Positions 1-6,980 are shown, counted from the first letter of the stretch. The stretch: DNA of 11,017 bases from JAICLV01 sp036380925 (GCA_036380925.1 DASVDW010000043.1:1-11017); one strand, 5' to 3'. Notes: a model not told the origin generated them from the sequence alone. Numbers and translations are program-made.

Positions 1-377
1 CGTCGACGAACGCCGGTTCTGCCCCTGGCCACGTGACGGTCGCCGGGCCGGCGCTGAGGACGTCGCCCCTCGCCCGGACGGCCGCCGACTCCCCGACCGC
101 GGTGATTCAGAACCGATGACTCAAAGCAAAGCGCTTTCGCGAGACACCCGGCGGCCGCCAACTCGACGGGGCCGTCGGCCACTTCCGATTGCTCCGATCA
201 GCCCAGCGCCGACACCGGCGGCTGGCCGACGTCTAACAGCACGTGCGGTCTGTTTGCGCTGCCCAAGCGGCGCGGCGGTCGCGATTCCCGCCTACGTCCG
301 CCGTTCGCTGAAGTAGCCTCCGCAGGTAGGGCCGCGAACACGCGCGCCACGGCAGAGCTCATGAGGGGTGCCCCGGG
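1..377. other. Left-edge stretch without a recognisable gene
   Basis: I see no gene I can support here. One plus-strand frame is open from the window edge to a TGA at 117-119, with high G/C third positions, so it could be the last 38 codons of a gene starting outside the window; its composition (Ala, Thr, Pro, Ser) gives no family hint. A second plus frame is open to 316, but its Arg/Pro-rich translation looks like a GC artefact. A 10-bp perfect palindrome AAAGCGCTTT lies at 128-137. In related actinomycetes the bldM-guaB neighbourhood often carries whiB-like and groEL genes on this side, but no WhiB cysteine pattern is visible. Confidence 0.4.
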
Positions 378-1358
378 ATGAACGGCGAGACCGGCACCGC
401 GGCCGCGGCCGCCGCCTCGCCGCCGTCGTCCGATGAACTGGCGAGCTTGCTCGCCAAGGGCGAGCGGGCGACCTTCCACGGCCCGCCGGGCATGGCGGTC
501 ACCGCGCTGGAGCAGGCGGTCGACCTGGCGACGGCGAACAATCGCACCGCTGAGGCGACCGCGGCGAGCTGGCTGCTTGGCGTCGCGCAGGCCGCGCGCG
601 GTCGGTTCGGCACCGCGTTGACCTTGCTCGGCGGGGTGATGGGCCCGCTGCGGGCGGCGGTGGCCGGCGAGGAAACCGCGCCCGAACTGCGATTGTTCGG
701 AGCGCTGGCCGCGGCGACGGTGGCGAGCGTCCACCGGCAGCTTGGCCGGCACACCACCGCGTGGGATTTCGACGCGCTCGGCCTGACCGCCGCCGACGCG
801 ATCCCCGGGCTTGACGAGGCGGTCTTCGATTGCCGCCTCGGGCTGGCCTCCGACGCGGTCGGCCTGGGCGAGCGGGACATCGCGGCCACCGAGCTGGATG
901 TGGCGGCCAGCCTCGTTGAAGCGCACCCGGACTGGTGGCGGCAGCGCGTGCGGTTGGACTGGGTGCGGGCGGAGATCGCGCTGCTGGACGAGAACCCGGC
1001 TGGCGCGCAGGAGGCGGCGGGTGAGGCGATCGACCGCGCCGAGCTCGCCAAGGCTCCTCGCCATGTCGCGAAGGGGCTGCTGTTCCTGGGCGTCGCGCAG
1101 GCGCAATCCGGCGCGCCCGACACGCTGACCACGCTGCGGCGCGCCGCGACGCTGGCGGAGCAACTGGGCACCACGCCGCTGATCTGGCCGGCCCGGGCGC
1201 TCATCGGCGCGATGCTCGCCGAGGAGGATCCCGCCACCAGCGCGCGCAGCCTGCAGGCTGCCCGATCTGCCGTGTTGACGATCGCTGGCGATCTGCCTGA
1301 TGACGTTCGCGACGAATGGCTAGTCCGTCCGGATATCGAGGCCCTACTTTCTGTTTAG
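378..1358 (+). CDS. Helical-repeat (TPR-like) protein of unknown function
   Basis: The protein has 326 residues, no signal peptide and no membrane segment, so it is probably cytoplasmic. After an Ala/Pro/Ser-rich N-terminus (about residues 1-20) it is almost wholly helical, with Ala/Leu-rich paired helices of the tetratricopeptide kind (for example around residues 40-75, 135-175, 190-215, 230-260). The C-terminus, with LPDDVRDEWLVRPDIEALL, resembles the end of the TPR regions of large actinobacterial AfsR/LuxR-type regulators, but no ATPase, DNA-binding or catalytic domain is present. The ATG at 378 follows a GAGGGG at 363-368. High G/C third positions support coding over the long opposite-strand open frames. 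It lies upstream of the bldM-like gene, 168 bp away on the same strand. A protein-protein interaction role is inference; the gene is not recognised. Confidence 0.75.
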   Translation: MNGETGTAAAAAASPPSSDELASLLAKGERATFHGPPGMAVTALEQAVDLATANNRTAEATAASWLLGVAQAARGRFGTALTLLGGVMGPLRAAVAGEETAPELRLFGALAAATVASVHRQLGRHTTAWDFDALGLTAADAIPGLDEAVFDCRLGLASDAVGLGERDIAATELDVAASLVEAHPDWWRQRVRLDWVRAEIALLDENPAGAQEAAGEAIDRAELAKAPRHVAKGLLFLGVAQAQSGAPDTLTTLRRAATLAEQLGTTPLIWPARALIGAMLAEEDPATSARSLQAARSAVLTIAGDLPDDVRDEWLVRPDIEALLSV

Positions 1359-1460
1359 GCGCCCTGGTTGTCATGGAATTGGGCTGTTCGGCGTAACGGA
1401 ATGCCGCTGGATTGACGCAGGTGCGGCTCATGGTCTCGGGTAACGGCGCCGATGACTGTC

Positions 1461-1485
1461 TCGTCGGCCTAGTCAGGCCGGACGA
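1461..1485 (+). promoter_or_regulatory. Hairpin in the leader of the bldM-like gene
   Basis: Arms TCGTCGGCCT (1461-1470) and AGGCCGGACGA (1475-1485) can form a 10-bp stem with one bulged G and an AGTC loop. It ends 41 bases before the proposed GTG start of the response regulator. No U-rich tail follows on either strand, so it is a poor intrinsic terminator. It may be a 5'UTR structure or an operator. The structure is seen directly; the role is inference. Confidence 0.35.
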
Positions 1486-1526
1486 CGATGTTGATCCGAA
1501 ACGATCATGGAGACGGGCGAACCCTG

Positions 1527-2135
1527 GTGACGACGGTCCTCATCTGCGACGATCATCGGCGCTTTCGCGATCAGCTGCGCCGCTTCGTCGCCGCCGTGCC
1601 GGGCGTCGATCGGGTGGCCACGGCTGACACCAGCGCCGAGGCGTTCACCCGCTTCGCCGCCGAGCGGCCGGAACTGGTGCTTCTCGATGTCGCGATGCCG
1701 GACCTGGGCGGACCCGAGACCGCGCGCCGCCTGGTCGCCGCGCATCCCGGCGCCAACGTGGTGATGCTCGCGGGCAGCAACGACCATGAGCGACTGGCGG
1801 AGGCGCTGTCCGGTGGCGCCCGCGGCTACCTCACCAAAGACGTCTCGGTCGAGGAGCTGTGCGCCGCGCTCGCCCACGTTTTCGACGCCGGCGCGCGACC
1901 GCGCCAGCACGTCCCCGCGACGCAGGCGCCGGTCATCGACCCGCCGCTCACCGAGCGGGAGCGTCAGGTGCTCGACGGCATGAGCCGTGGCAAGACGAAC
2001 AACGAGATCGGCCGCGAGCTGTTCTTGTCGGAAGACACGGTGAAGACCCACGCCCGCAGGCTGTTTCGCAAGCTCGGCGTCAACGACCGCGCGCAAGCGG
2101 TGGCGCTTGGTTTCCGCAGCGGCCTGGTGCGCTAA
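1527..2135 (+). CDS. bldM: BldM-like orphan response regulator (NarL/LuxR type)
   Basis: This is a two-domain response regulator acting as a DNA-binding transcription factor. The receiver domain (about residues 1-120) keeps acidic residues D8 and D9, the phospho-acceptor-position Asp54 (LLDVAMPDLGG) and Lys104; the usual switch Thr/Ser is Ala82. The LuxR-type helix-turn-helix (about 141-202) contains EIGRELFLSEDTVKTHARR, nearly identical, as I recall it, to Streptomyces BldM. The GTG at 1527 gives 202 residues, close to BldM's length, and places Asp54 at BldM's position. An ATG at 1488 would add 13 unconserved residues. A weak GGGCGA lies six bases upstream. No histidine kinase is nearby. In Streptomyces, bldM also lies near guaB and controls development, and its function there does not depend on Asp54 phosphorylation. 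Homology is strong; the developmental role here is inferred. Confidence 0.88.
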   Translation: MTTVLICDDHRRFRDQLRRFVAAVPGVDRVATADTSAEAFTRFAAERPELVLLDVAMPDLGGPETARRLVAAHPGANVVMLAGSNDHERLAEALSGGARGYLTKDVSVEELCAALAHVFDAGARPRQHVPATQAPVIDPPLTERERQVLDGMSRGKTNNEIGRELFLSEDTVKTHARRLFRKLGVNDRAQAVALGFRSGLVR

Positions 2136-2458
2136 CTCGATCCTTCATCCCCTTGCGCCGCCTCGAGCGTGGCGTCGGCGAATCCCTGGGCGTAATCCCA
2201 GCTCACGTAGTCGGCCGGATCGGGATCGAACGCCGGCTCGTGAACGCGAGTGCTTCCGACGTCGAGCAGATGCCGTAGGTTGCCGCGGAGCAACTCCCAC
2301 TCGAAGTAGTGCTCGCAATCGCAATCGACGCAGTCGACGACGAGACCGCGAACGCCCCGCGGCTCCAGCAACGCCTGGAACACCTCGAGGTCTTCCAGGT
2401 CGACCAGGATCTCCTCGCGATCTTCGGGGCTGAGTGGCTCGCCGCTACCCTCGTGCAT
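2132..2458 (-). CDS. DUF5319 family protein (Rv3412-like)
   Basis: A small acidic protein of 108 residues, function unknown. From about residue 9 to 100 it follows the actinobacterial family that includes Mycobacterium tuberculosis Rv3412, which also lies next to guaB2. Shared features, from memory, are the RGLVV core, a Cys/His cluster (C43, C46, C48, H50) that could bind a metal, the HEPAFDPDPADYVSWDY-type segment and the C-terminal GFADATLEA helix. It is shorter at the N-terminus than Rv3412. The ATG at 2458 lacks a clear Shine-Dalgarno, so a leaderless or alternative start is possible. The gene runs divergently from guaB2 with 57 bp between the chosen starts. It converges on the bldM-like gene: its TAG (2134-2132) overlaps that gene's TAA (2133-2135). 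Confidence 0.85.
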   Translation of the reverse strand: MHEGSGEPLSPEDREEILVDLEDLEVFQALLEPRGVRGLVVDCVDCDCEHYFEWELLRGNLRHLLDVGSTRVHEPAFDPDPADYVSWDYAQGFADATLEAAQGDEGSS

Positions 2459-2481
2459 CTTCGGAGCGTAACGCCGCCCGC

Positions 2482-2487
2482 TAGCAT
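2482..2487 (+). promoter_or_regulatory. Candidate -10 element of guaB2
   Basis: TAGCAT matches TATAAT at four of six positions, including the key A2 and T6. Transcription would start near 2494, downstream of the in-frame ATG at 2486 and upstream of the GGAGG at 2506-2510, which favours the TTG start at 2516. The -35 region (about 2459-2464, CTTCGG) is weak. This is inference from spacing. Confidence 0.4.
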
Positions 2488-2515
2488 GGTGTATCGCCCG
2501 CGCCCGGAGGATCTG

Positions 2516-4015
2516 TTGAGCGACCGAATCGAAGCCGTCCCGGAAAAGTTCGCCACGATCGGCCTCACCTACGACGACGTCTTGCTGCTGCCGGCCGCGT
2601 CTGACGTGATCCCGAGCGCCGTCGACACCACGAGCCGGGTCACCCGCAACATCTCACTTCGGGTGCCGCTGCTGTCGAGCGCCATGGACACCGTCACCGA
2701 GGCGCGCATGGCGATCGCGATGGCCCGCCAGGGCGGCGTCGGCGTGCTGCATCGCAACTTGTCCATCGAGGAGCAAGCGGCGCAGGTCGATTTGGTGAAG
2801 CGGTCTGAGGCGGGCATGGTCACCAATCCCGTCACCTGCTCGCCCGACGACACGTTGGCCGACGTCGATCGCCTTTGCGCGCGCTACCGGATCTCCGGCG
2901 TCCCCGTCGTCGATGACTCCGGCGTGCTGGTGGGCATCGTCACCAACCGCGACATTCGCTTTGAGACCGACTTCTCGCGCGTGGTTCGCGAGGTCATGAC
3001 GCCCATGCCGCTCGTCACCGCTCCCGTCGGTGTGTCGGACGACGAGGCGTTGGAGCTGCTGCGGCGCAACAAGGTCGAGAAACTGCCGCTGGTCGACGAC
3101 GCGGGCCGGTTGCGCGGACTCATCACGGTGAAGGACTTCACCAAGCGCAACCAGTTCCCCGACGCCAGCAAGGACTCCGCGGGTCGGCTGCTGGTCAGCG
3201 CCGCGGTGGGCGTTGGCGAGGAGTCCTACAAGCGCGCCCGCACCTTGGTCGACGCCGGCGTCGACATCCTGGTCGTCGACACCGCGCACGGGCACTCATC
3301 CGCCGTCCTGGAGATGGTGTCGCGGCTGAAGCGCGACGTCGCGGTCGACGTCATCGGCGGCAACATCGCCACTCGCGAGGGCGCGCAGGCGTTGGTCGAC
3401 GCTGGTGTGGACGGCGTGAAGGTCGGCGTCGGGCCCGGCTCGATTTGCACCACCCGGGTGGTCACCGGCGTCGGGGTGCCCCAGGTCACCGCCATCTACG
3501 AGGCCGCGCAGGTCTGCCGCGCGGCCGGCGTGCCGGTCATTGGCGACGGCGGCCTGCAGTACTCCGGCGACATCGCGAAAGCGATCGCGGTCGGCGCCGA
3601 CGCCGTCATGCTGGGCAGCCTGCTCGCCGGCGTCGAGGAGAGCCCCGGCGAGCTGATCTTCATCAACGGCAAGCAGTACAAGACCTATCGCGGCATGGGC
3701 TCGCTCGGCGCCATGCAGTCGCGCGGCGAGGCCCGCTCGTACAGCAAGGACCGCTATTTCCAGGACGACGTGCTCTCCGACGACAAGCTGGTGCCCGAGG
3801 GCATCGAAGGCCAGGTCCCGTACCGCGGGCCGCTCGCCGCCGTCGTCCATCAGCTGATCGGCGGGCTGCGCTCGGCGATGGGCTACTGCGGCGCCGCCAC
3901 GATCACCGCGATGCAAGACGCCAAGCTCGTGCGCATCACCGCCGCGGGGTTGAAGGAGTCGCATCCGCATGACGTCCAAATGACGTCCGAAGCGCCGAAC
4001 TACCACTCGCGCTGA
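2516..4015 (+). CDS. guaB2: IMP dehydrogenase GuaB2
   Basis: Catalyses NAD+-dependent oxidation of IMP to XMP, the committed step to guanine nucleotides, in the cytoplasm. The 499-residue protein is a TIM barrel (LTYDDVLLLPAASDV at the start) with an inserted pair of CBS domains (about residues 100-212). Catalytic Cys311 lies in GPGSICTTR. The IMP-binding segment GDGGLQYSGDIAKA, the MLGSLLAG phosphate loop and the mobile flap with the Arg413-Tyr414 dyad (SKDRYF) are all present. It ends in KESHPHDVQMTSEAPNY, as mycobacterial GuaB2 does. I chose the TTG at 2516 because GGAGG (2506-2510) lies five bases upstream; the in-frame ATG at 2486 would add ten residues and has no ribosome-binding site. 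guaB3 follows after 29 bp, so the two are probably one operon. All key residues are intact. Confidence 0.96.
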   Translation: MSDRIEAVPEKFATIGLTYDDVLLLPAASDVIPSAVDTTSRVTRNISLRVPLLSSAMDTVTEARMAIAMARQGGVGVLHRNLSIEEQAAQVDLVKRSEAGMVTNPVTCSPDDTLADVDRLCARYRISGVPVVDDSGVLVGIVTNRDIRFETDFSRVVREVMTPMPLVTAPVGVSDDEALELLRRNKVEKLPLVDDAGRLRGLITVKDFTKRNQFPDASKDSAGRLLVSAAVGVGEESYKRARTLVDAGVDILVVDTAHGHSSAVLEMVSRLKRDVAVDVIGGNIATREGAQALVDAGVDGVKVGVGPGSICTTRVVTGVGVPQVTAIYEAAQVCRAAGVPVIGDGGLQYSGDIAKAIAVGADAVMLGSLLAGVEESPGELIFINGKQYKTYRGMGSLGAMQSRGEARSYSKDRYFQDDVLSDDKLVPEGIEGQVPYRGPLAAVVHQLIGGLRSAMGYCGAATITAMQDAKLVRITAAGLKESHPHDVQMTSEAPNYHSR

Positions 4016-4044
4016 CCGGATTCGTTGTCTAGAAAGGGCGTTTG

Positions 4045-5154
4045 ATGGCCGAGGTCTCGATCGGCATGGGAAAGAGCGCGCGACGGGCCTACAGCTTCGA
4101 CGAGATCGCGATCGTGCCCTCGCGGCGCACGCGCGACCCCGAAGAGGTTTCTGTCGCGTGGCAGATCGACGCGTACCGCTTCGAGGCGCCGATCATCTCC
4201 AGCGCCATGGACAGCGTGGTCTCGCCCGAAACCGCGGTGGAGATCGGACGGCTCGGCGGCTTGGGCGTGCTCGACCTCGAGGGCCTGTGGACTCGCTATG
4301 ACGACCCCAAGCCTTACCTCGACGAGATCGCCGAACTGCCGGAGTCGCAGGTTGTGCGACGCATGCGGGAGATCTACTCGGAGCCGATCAAGGAGGAGCT
4401 GATCGGCGCGCGCATCAAGCAGATCCGCGACGCCGGCGTGGTGACCGCGGGCGCGCTCACGCCGCAACGCACGGTGCAGTATCACAAGGCGGTGCTCGAA
4501 GCCGGCGTCGACCTGTTCGTGATCCGGGGCGCCACGGTTTCCGCGGAGCACGTGTCCAAGCGCGCCGAGTCGCTGAACCTGAAGAAGTTCATCTACGAGC
4601 TGGACGTGCCGGTGATCGTCGGAGGCTCGTACACCTATCAGGCCGCGCTGCACCTGATGCGCACCGGCGCGGCCGGGGTGCTGGTCGGCGTCGGCGGCGG
4701 GGCCGCGCACACCACGCGCTCCGTGCTCGGCATCGGGGTGCCGATGGCGACCGTGGTCTCGGACGCCGCGGCCGCTCGACGCGACTACCTCGACGAGTCG
4801 GGTGGCCGCTACGTCCAGGTCATCGCGGACGGCGCGATGCGCACCGGCGGCGACATCGCCAAGGCCATCGCCTGCGGCGCCGACGCGGTGATGATCGGGT
4901 TGCCGCTGGCCCGCGCCTCGGAGGCGCCCGGGCAAGGTTGGCACTGGGGCGCGGAAGCCCGGCACAACGAGCTGCCGCGCGGGCAGCGCCACCACGCCGG
5001 AACCGCGGGCACCTTGCGCGAGATCCTCTACGGTCCGGGAGCCGACGCCGAGGGCACCACCAACCTGGTGGGCGCGCTGCGCAAGTCGATGGCCACCTGC
5101 GGCTACTCCGACCTCAAAGAGTTTCAGCGTGTCGAGGTGGTAGCGACCGCCTGA
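4045..5154 (+). CDS. guaB3: GuaB3, IMPDH-family paralogue lacking the catalytic cysteine
   Basis: A 369-residue TIM-barrel protein of the IMPDH/GMP reductase family, without CBS domains. The N-terminus (GMGKSARRAYSFDEIAIVPS) and the DLKEFQRVEV end are typical of actinobacterial GuaB3. The phosphate-binding parts remain (ADGAMRTGGDIAKAIACGAD, then VMIGLPLA). In the loop equivalent to GPGSICTTR, however, this protein has GGGAAHTTR, with His222 at the catalytic Cys position, so ordinary thioimidate chemistry is not possible. Cyanobacterial GuaB3 is reported to be a true IMPDH, whereas the actinobacterial form has no assigned activity. The ATG at 4045 has GAAAGGG (4032-4038) six bases upstream; a TTG at 4042 is less likely. 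Its TGA lies within the 18-bp palindrome at 5153-5170. Identity is firm; function is unknown. Confidence 0.93.
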   Translation: MAEVSIGMGKSARRAYSFDEIAIVPSRRTRDPEEVSVAWQIDAYRFEAPIISSAMDSVVSPETAVEIGRLGGLGVLDLEGLWTRYDDPKPYLDEIAELPESQVVRRMREIYSEPIKEELIGARIKQIRDAGVVTAGALTPQRTVQYHKAVLEAGVDLFVIRGATVSAEHVSKRAESLNLKKFIYELDVPVIVGGSYTYQAALHLMRTGAAGVLVGVGGGAAHTTRSVLGIGVPMATVVSDAAAARRDYLDESGGRYVQVIADGAMRTGGDIAKAIACGADAVMIGLPLARASEAPGQGWHWGAEARHNELPRGQRHHAGTAGTLREILYGPGADAEGTTNLVGALRKSMATCGYSDLKEFQRVEVVATA

Positions 5155-5170
5155 CGGACAGCTGTCCGTC
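5153..5170. promoter_or_regulatory. Perfect 18-bp palindrome, candidate operator copy 1
   Basis: GACGGACAGCTGTCCGTC is perfectly self-complementary and overlaps the guaB3 stop codon (TGA at 5152-5154). Fourteen bases (5152-5165) recur exactly at 5263-5276. A dyad without a central gap is typical of operators for dimeric repressors such as the TetR family. As RNA it could fold with an AGCT loop, but no U-run follows, so an intrinsic terminator is less likely. Confidence 0.6.
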
Positions 5171-5218
5171 TCCGCTGGCCGTTTCGGCCCGTCACTATCG
5201 CATGGTGTCCCCGGTCTC

Positions 5219-5247
5219 TTGACAGTGCGCCTGCCCGAAGGCATGGT
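5219..5247 (+). promoter_or_regulatory. Promoter of the FAD monooxygenase gene
   Basis: A consensus -35 TTGACA (5219-5224) is followed after 17 bases by CATGGT (5242-5247), which keeps the A2 and T6 of the -10 consensus. Predicted transcription start is near 5254, about 47 bases before the ATG at 5301. The second operator-like site (5264-5281) would lie just downstream of +1, a position where a bound repressor blocks transcription. Confidence 0.5.
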
Positions 5248-5263
5248 GTGTCTCACGCCGGAT

Positions 5264-5281
5264 GACGGACAGCTGTACGCA
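5264..5281. promoter_or_regulatory. Imperfect palindrome, candidate operator copy 2
   Basis: GACGGACAGCTGTACGCA matches copy 1 (5153-5170) at 15 of 18 positions; the left half is identical and the right half decayed. The two centres are 111 bp apart, about 10.6 helical turns, so proteins bound at both could lie on the same DNA face. The site falls between the predicted promoter and the ribosome-binding site of the monooxygenase gene. Confidence 0.55.
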
Positions 5282-5300
5282 CAGCGGTCAGGAGACACTC

Positions 5301-6980
5301 ATGGCCACTCTGGAGGAGCGCCAGACCCCGGTGCTCATCGTGGGCGGAAGCCTGGTCGGGCTGAGCACGTCGCTGCTGCTGGCCTCGCGCGGGGTCGACC
5401 ACCTGCTGGTCGAGCGCCATCGAGGCACCGCGATTCACCCACGGGCGGCGTCGTTTCACCAGCGGACGATGGAGATCTTCCGCAGCGTCGGCCTGCAGCA
5501 GGACGTGGAGGCGGTCGCCGACCGCGAGTTCGTGCAGCATGGCGCGATCGTGGCGGTGGAAAGCTTGTGCGGTAAGGAACTGAAGTATTTCTACAAGTCC
5601 TACAGCGAGGGCGTCGAGGGCCTGAGCGCCACCTCGCGGCTCTTCGTGACGCAGGTCGGGCTCGAGCCGGTGATCAGGGACAAGGCCGCGGCGCTTGGCG
5701 CGCAGCACCACTACGGCACGGAGTTGGTGAGCTTCGAGCAGGACGCCGACGAGGTGCGAGCGGTGGTGCGATCCCGCGACGACGGCGCCGAGCAACTCGT
5801 GCACGCGCAATACCTGGTGGCGGCCGACGGCGCGCACAGCGCGATCCGCGAAAGCCTCGGCATACCGATGCAGGGCCGCGGCACGTTCGCCAACTGCATC
5901 ACCATTTACTTCCGCGCCGACGTCAAGCCCATGCTCGGCGAGCGCAACCTCAGCGTCGTATACGTGAATCACCCGACGCTGCTTGGCTTTTTCCGGTTCT
6001 CCATCACCGCCGACTCCGGCTTTCTCGCGGTGTTCGCCACCAGCGACGCGGACGGCGGGAACCGCAGCACCGACATCAGCGCCGACATGAGCGACGAGCG
6101 CTGCGTCGAATACGTGCGCACCGCGCTCGGCTGCGGCGCGGACGTGCCGATCGAAATCGACAGCGTGCAGCCCTGGAACGCTTCCGCGGGCTGGGCGCAG
6201 ACCTTTCAGAAGGGCCGCGTCTTCCTCGCCGGCGACGCGGCGCACGTGGTGCCGCCCACCGGCGGCTTCGGTGGCAACACCGGCGTCGCCGACGCTCACA
6301 ACCTGGCGTGGAAGCTGGCCATGGTGCTCGACGGCAGCGCCGCGCCGAGCCTGCTCGAGACCTATGACGCCGAGCGCAGGCCGGCCGGCGCGCTGATTTC
6401 CGAGCAGGGCTACACGCGCTACGTCTTGCGGGTCGATCCGACGCTGCCGCAAGAGGACTTGGCACCGCCAATGGACGACGCCAGCATCGAGCTCGGCATC
6501 GTGTATCGGTCGGCCGCCGTGGCGTCGCCCGAACCTTCCGACGCCGCTGTCGATCCGCCGCTGGACGACCCGCGCGCGCCGTCGGGCCGGCTCGGCGCCC
6601 GGCTGCCGCATTTCGAGGTCAGCTTGGCGGGCCGATCGATGTCGTCGCACGATGTCGTCGACCGCGGATTCGTGTTGTTCACCGGGCCGGACGGCGAGAC
6701 CTGGTGCGCCGCCGCCAAAGAGGCGGCCGCGCGGTGCGGCGTCCAGGTGGACGCCTACCGCGTGGGACGCAACGGTGATCTCGTCGCCGACGATGAGGCG
6801 TTCGAGGCGGCCTTCGCGTTGCCGGCGGACGGCGCGGCGATCGTGCGACCCGACGCCCACGTGGCCTGGCGGGCGGACGGCGCCGTCGACGGCGCCGCGT
6901 CCGTGGTCGAAGACGCGATGCTCCGGCTGCTGTGCCGGACGGCGGATCGGCCGGACCAGGTGGCGGCCGGCGCGGGTTAG
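5301..6980 (+). CDS. FAD-dependent aromatic hydroxylase (TcmG/RdmE-like)
   Basis: A 559-residue class A flavoprotein monooxygenase that would hydroxylate an aromatic substrate using NAD(P)H and O2. The FAD dinucleotide fold GGSLVG is at residues 15-20 (VLIVGGSLVGLS), the DG motif at Asp176-Gly177 (YLVAADGAHSAIR) and the GD motif at Gly311-Asp312 (VFLAGDAAHVVPPTGGFGGN). The C-terminal 150 or so residues fit the thioredoxin-like domain of the PHBH/phenol hydroxylase family. The N-terminus resembles polyketide hydroxylases such as TcmG and aklavinone 11-hydroxylase. No polyketide synthase lies here, so the substrate is unknown: catabolism, antibiotic modification or tailoring are all possible. 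The ATG at 5301 has AGGAG (5290-5294) six bases upstream. Two matching palindromes flank its promoter. It converges on the chorismate mutase gene. Family confident, substrate not. Confidence 0.9.
   Translation: MATLEERQTPVLIVGGSLVGLSTSLLLASRGVDHLLVERHRGTAIHPRAASFHQRTMEIFRSVGLQQDVEAVADREFVQHGAIVAVESLCGKELKYFYKSYSEGVEGLSATSRLFVTQVGLEPVIRDKAAALGAQHHYGTELVSFEQDADEVRAVVRSRDDGAEQLVHAQYLVAADGAHSAIRESLGIPMQGRGTFANCITIYFRADVKPMLGERNLSVVYVNHPTLLGFFRFSITADSGFLAVFATSDADGGNRSTDISADMSDERCVEYVRTALGCGADVPIEIDSVQPWNASAGWAQTFQKGRVFLAGDAAHVVPPTGGFGGNTGVADAHNLAWKLAMVLDGSAAPSLLETYDAERRPAGALISEQGYTRYVLRVDPTLPQEDLAPPMDDASIELGIVYRSAAVASPEPSDAAVDPPLDDPRAPSGRLGARLPHFEVSLAGRSMSSHDVVDRGFVLFTGPDGETWCAAAKEAAARCGVQVDAYRVGRNGDLVADDEAFEAAFALPADGAAIVRPDAHVAWRADGAVDGAASVVEDAMLRLLCRTADRPDQVAAGAG

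Noticed and set aside
116..316. Plus-strand frame starting MTQSKALSRD
   Set aside because: No ribosome-binding site and an Arg/Pro-rich composition typical of chance frames in GC-rich DNA.
198..1237. Two minus-strand open frames opposite the TPR-like gene
   Set aside because: Arg- and Ser/Ala-rich shadows without motifs; codon bias and a ribosome-binding site favour the plus-strand gene.
2459..2515. A purine riboswitch ahead of guaB2
   Set aside because: The gap is only 57 bp and shows no aptamer-like stems or conserved loops.
5153..5170. The palindrome as an intrinsic terminator of guaB3
   Set aside because: No U-run follows it, and the second copy near the next promoter fits an operator better; termination cannot be fully excluded.
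4000..5298. Long minus-strand open frame opposite guaB3
   Set aside because: It is a shadow of guaB3 in GC-rich DNA: Arg/His/Asp-rich translation, no motif, and the plus strand is a clear conserved gene.
5253..6860. Long minus-strand open frame opposite the FAD monooxygenase
   Set aside because: The plus strand has intact FAD motifs; the reverse translation is low-complexity and matches nothing I recognise.
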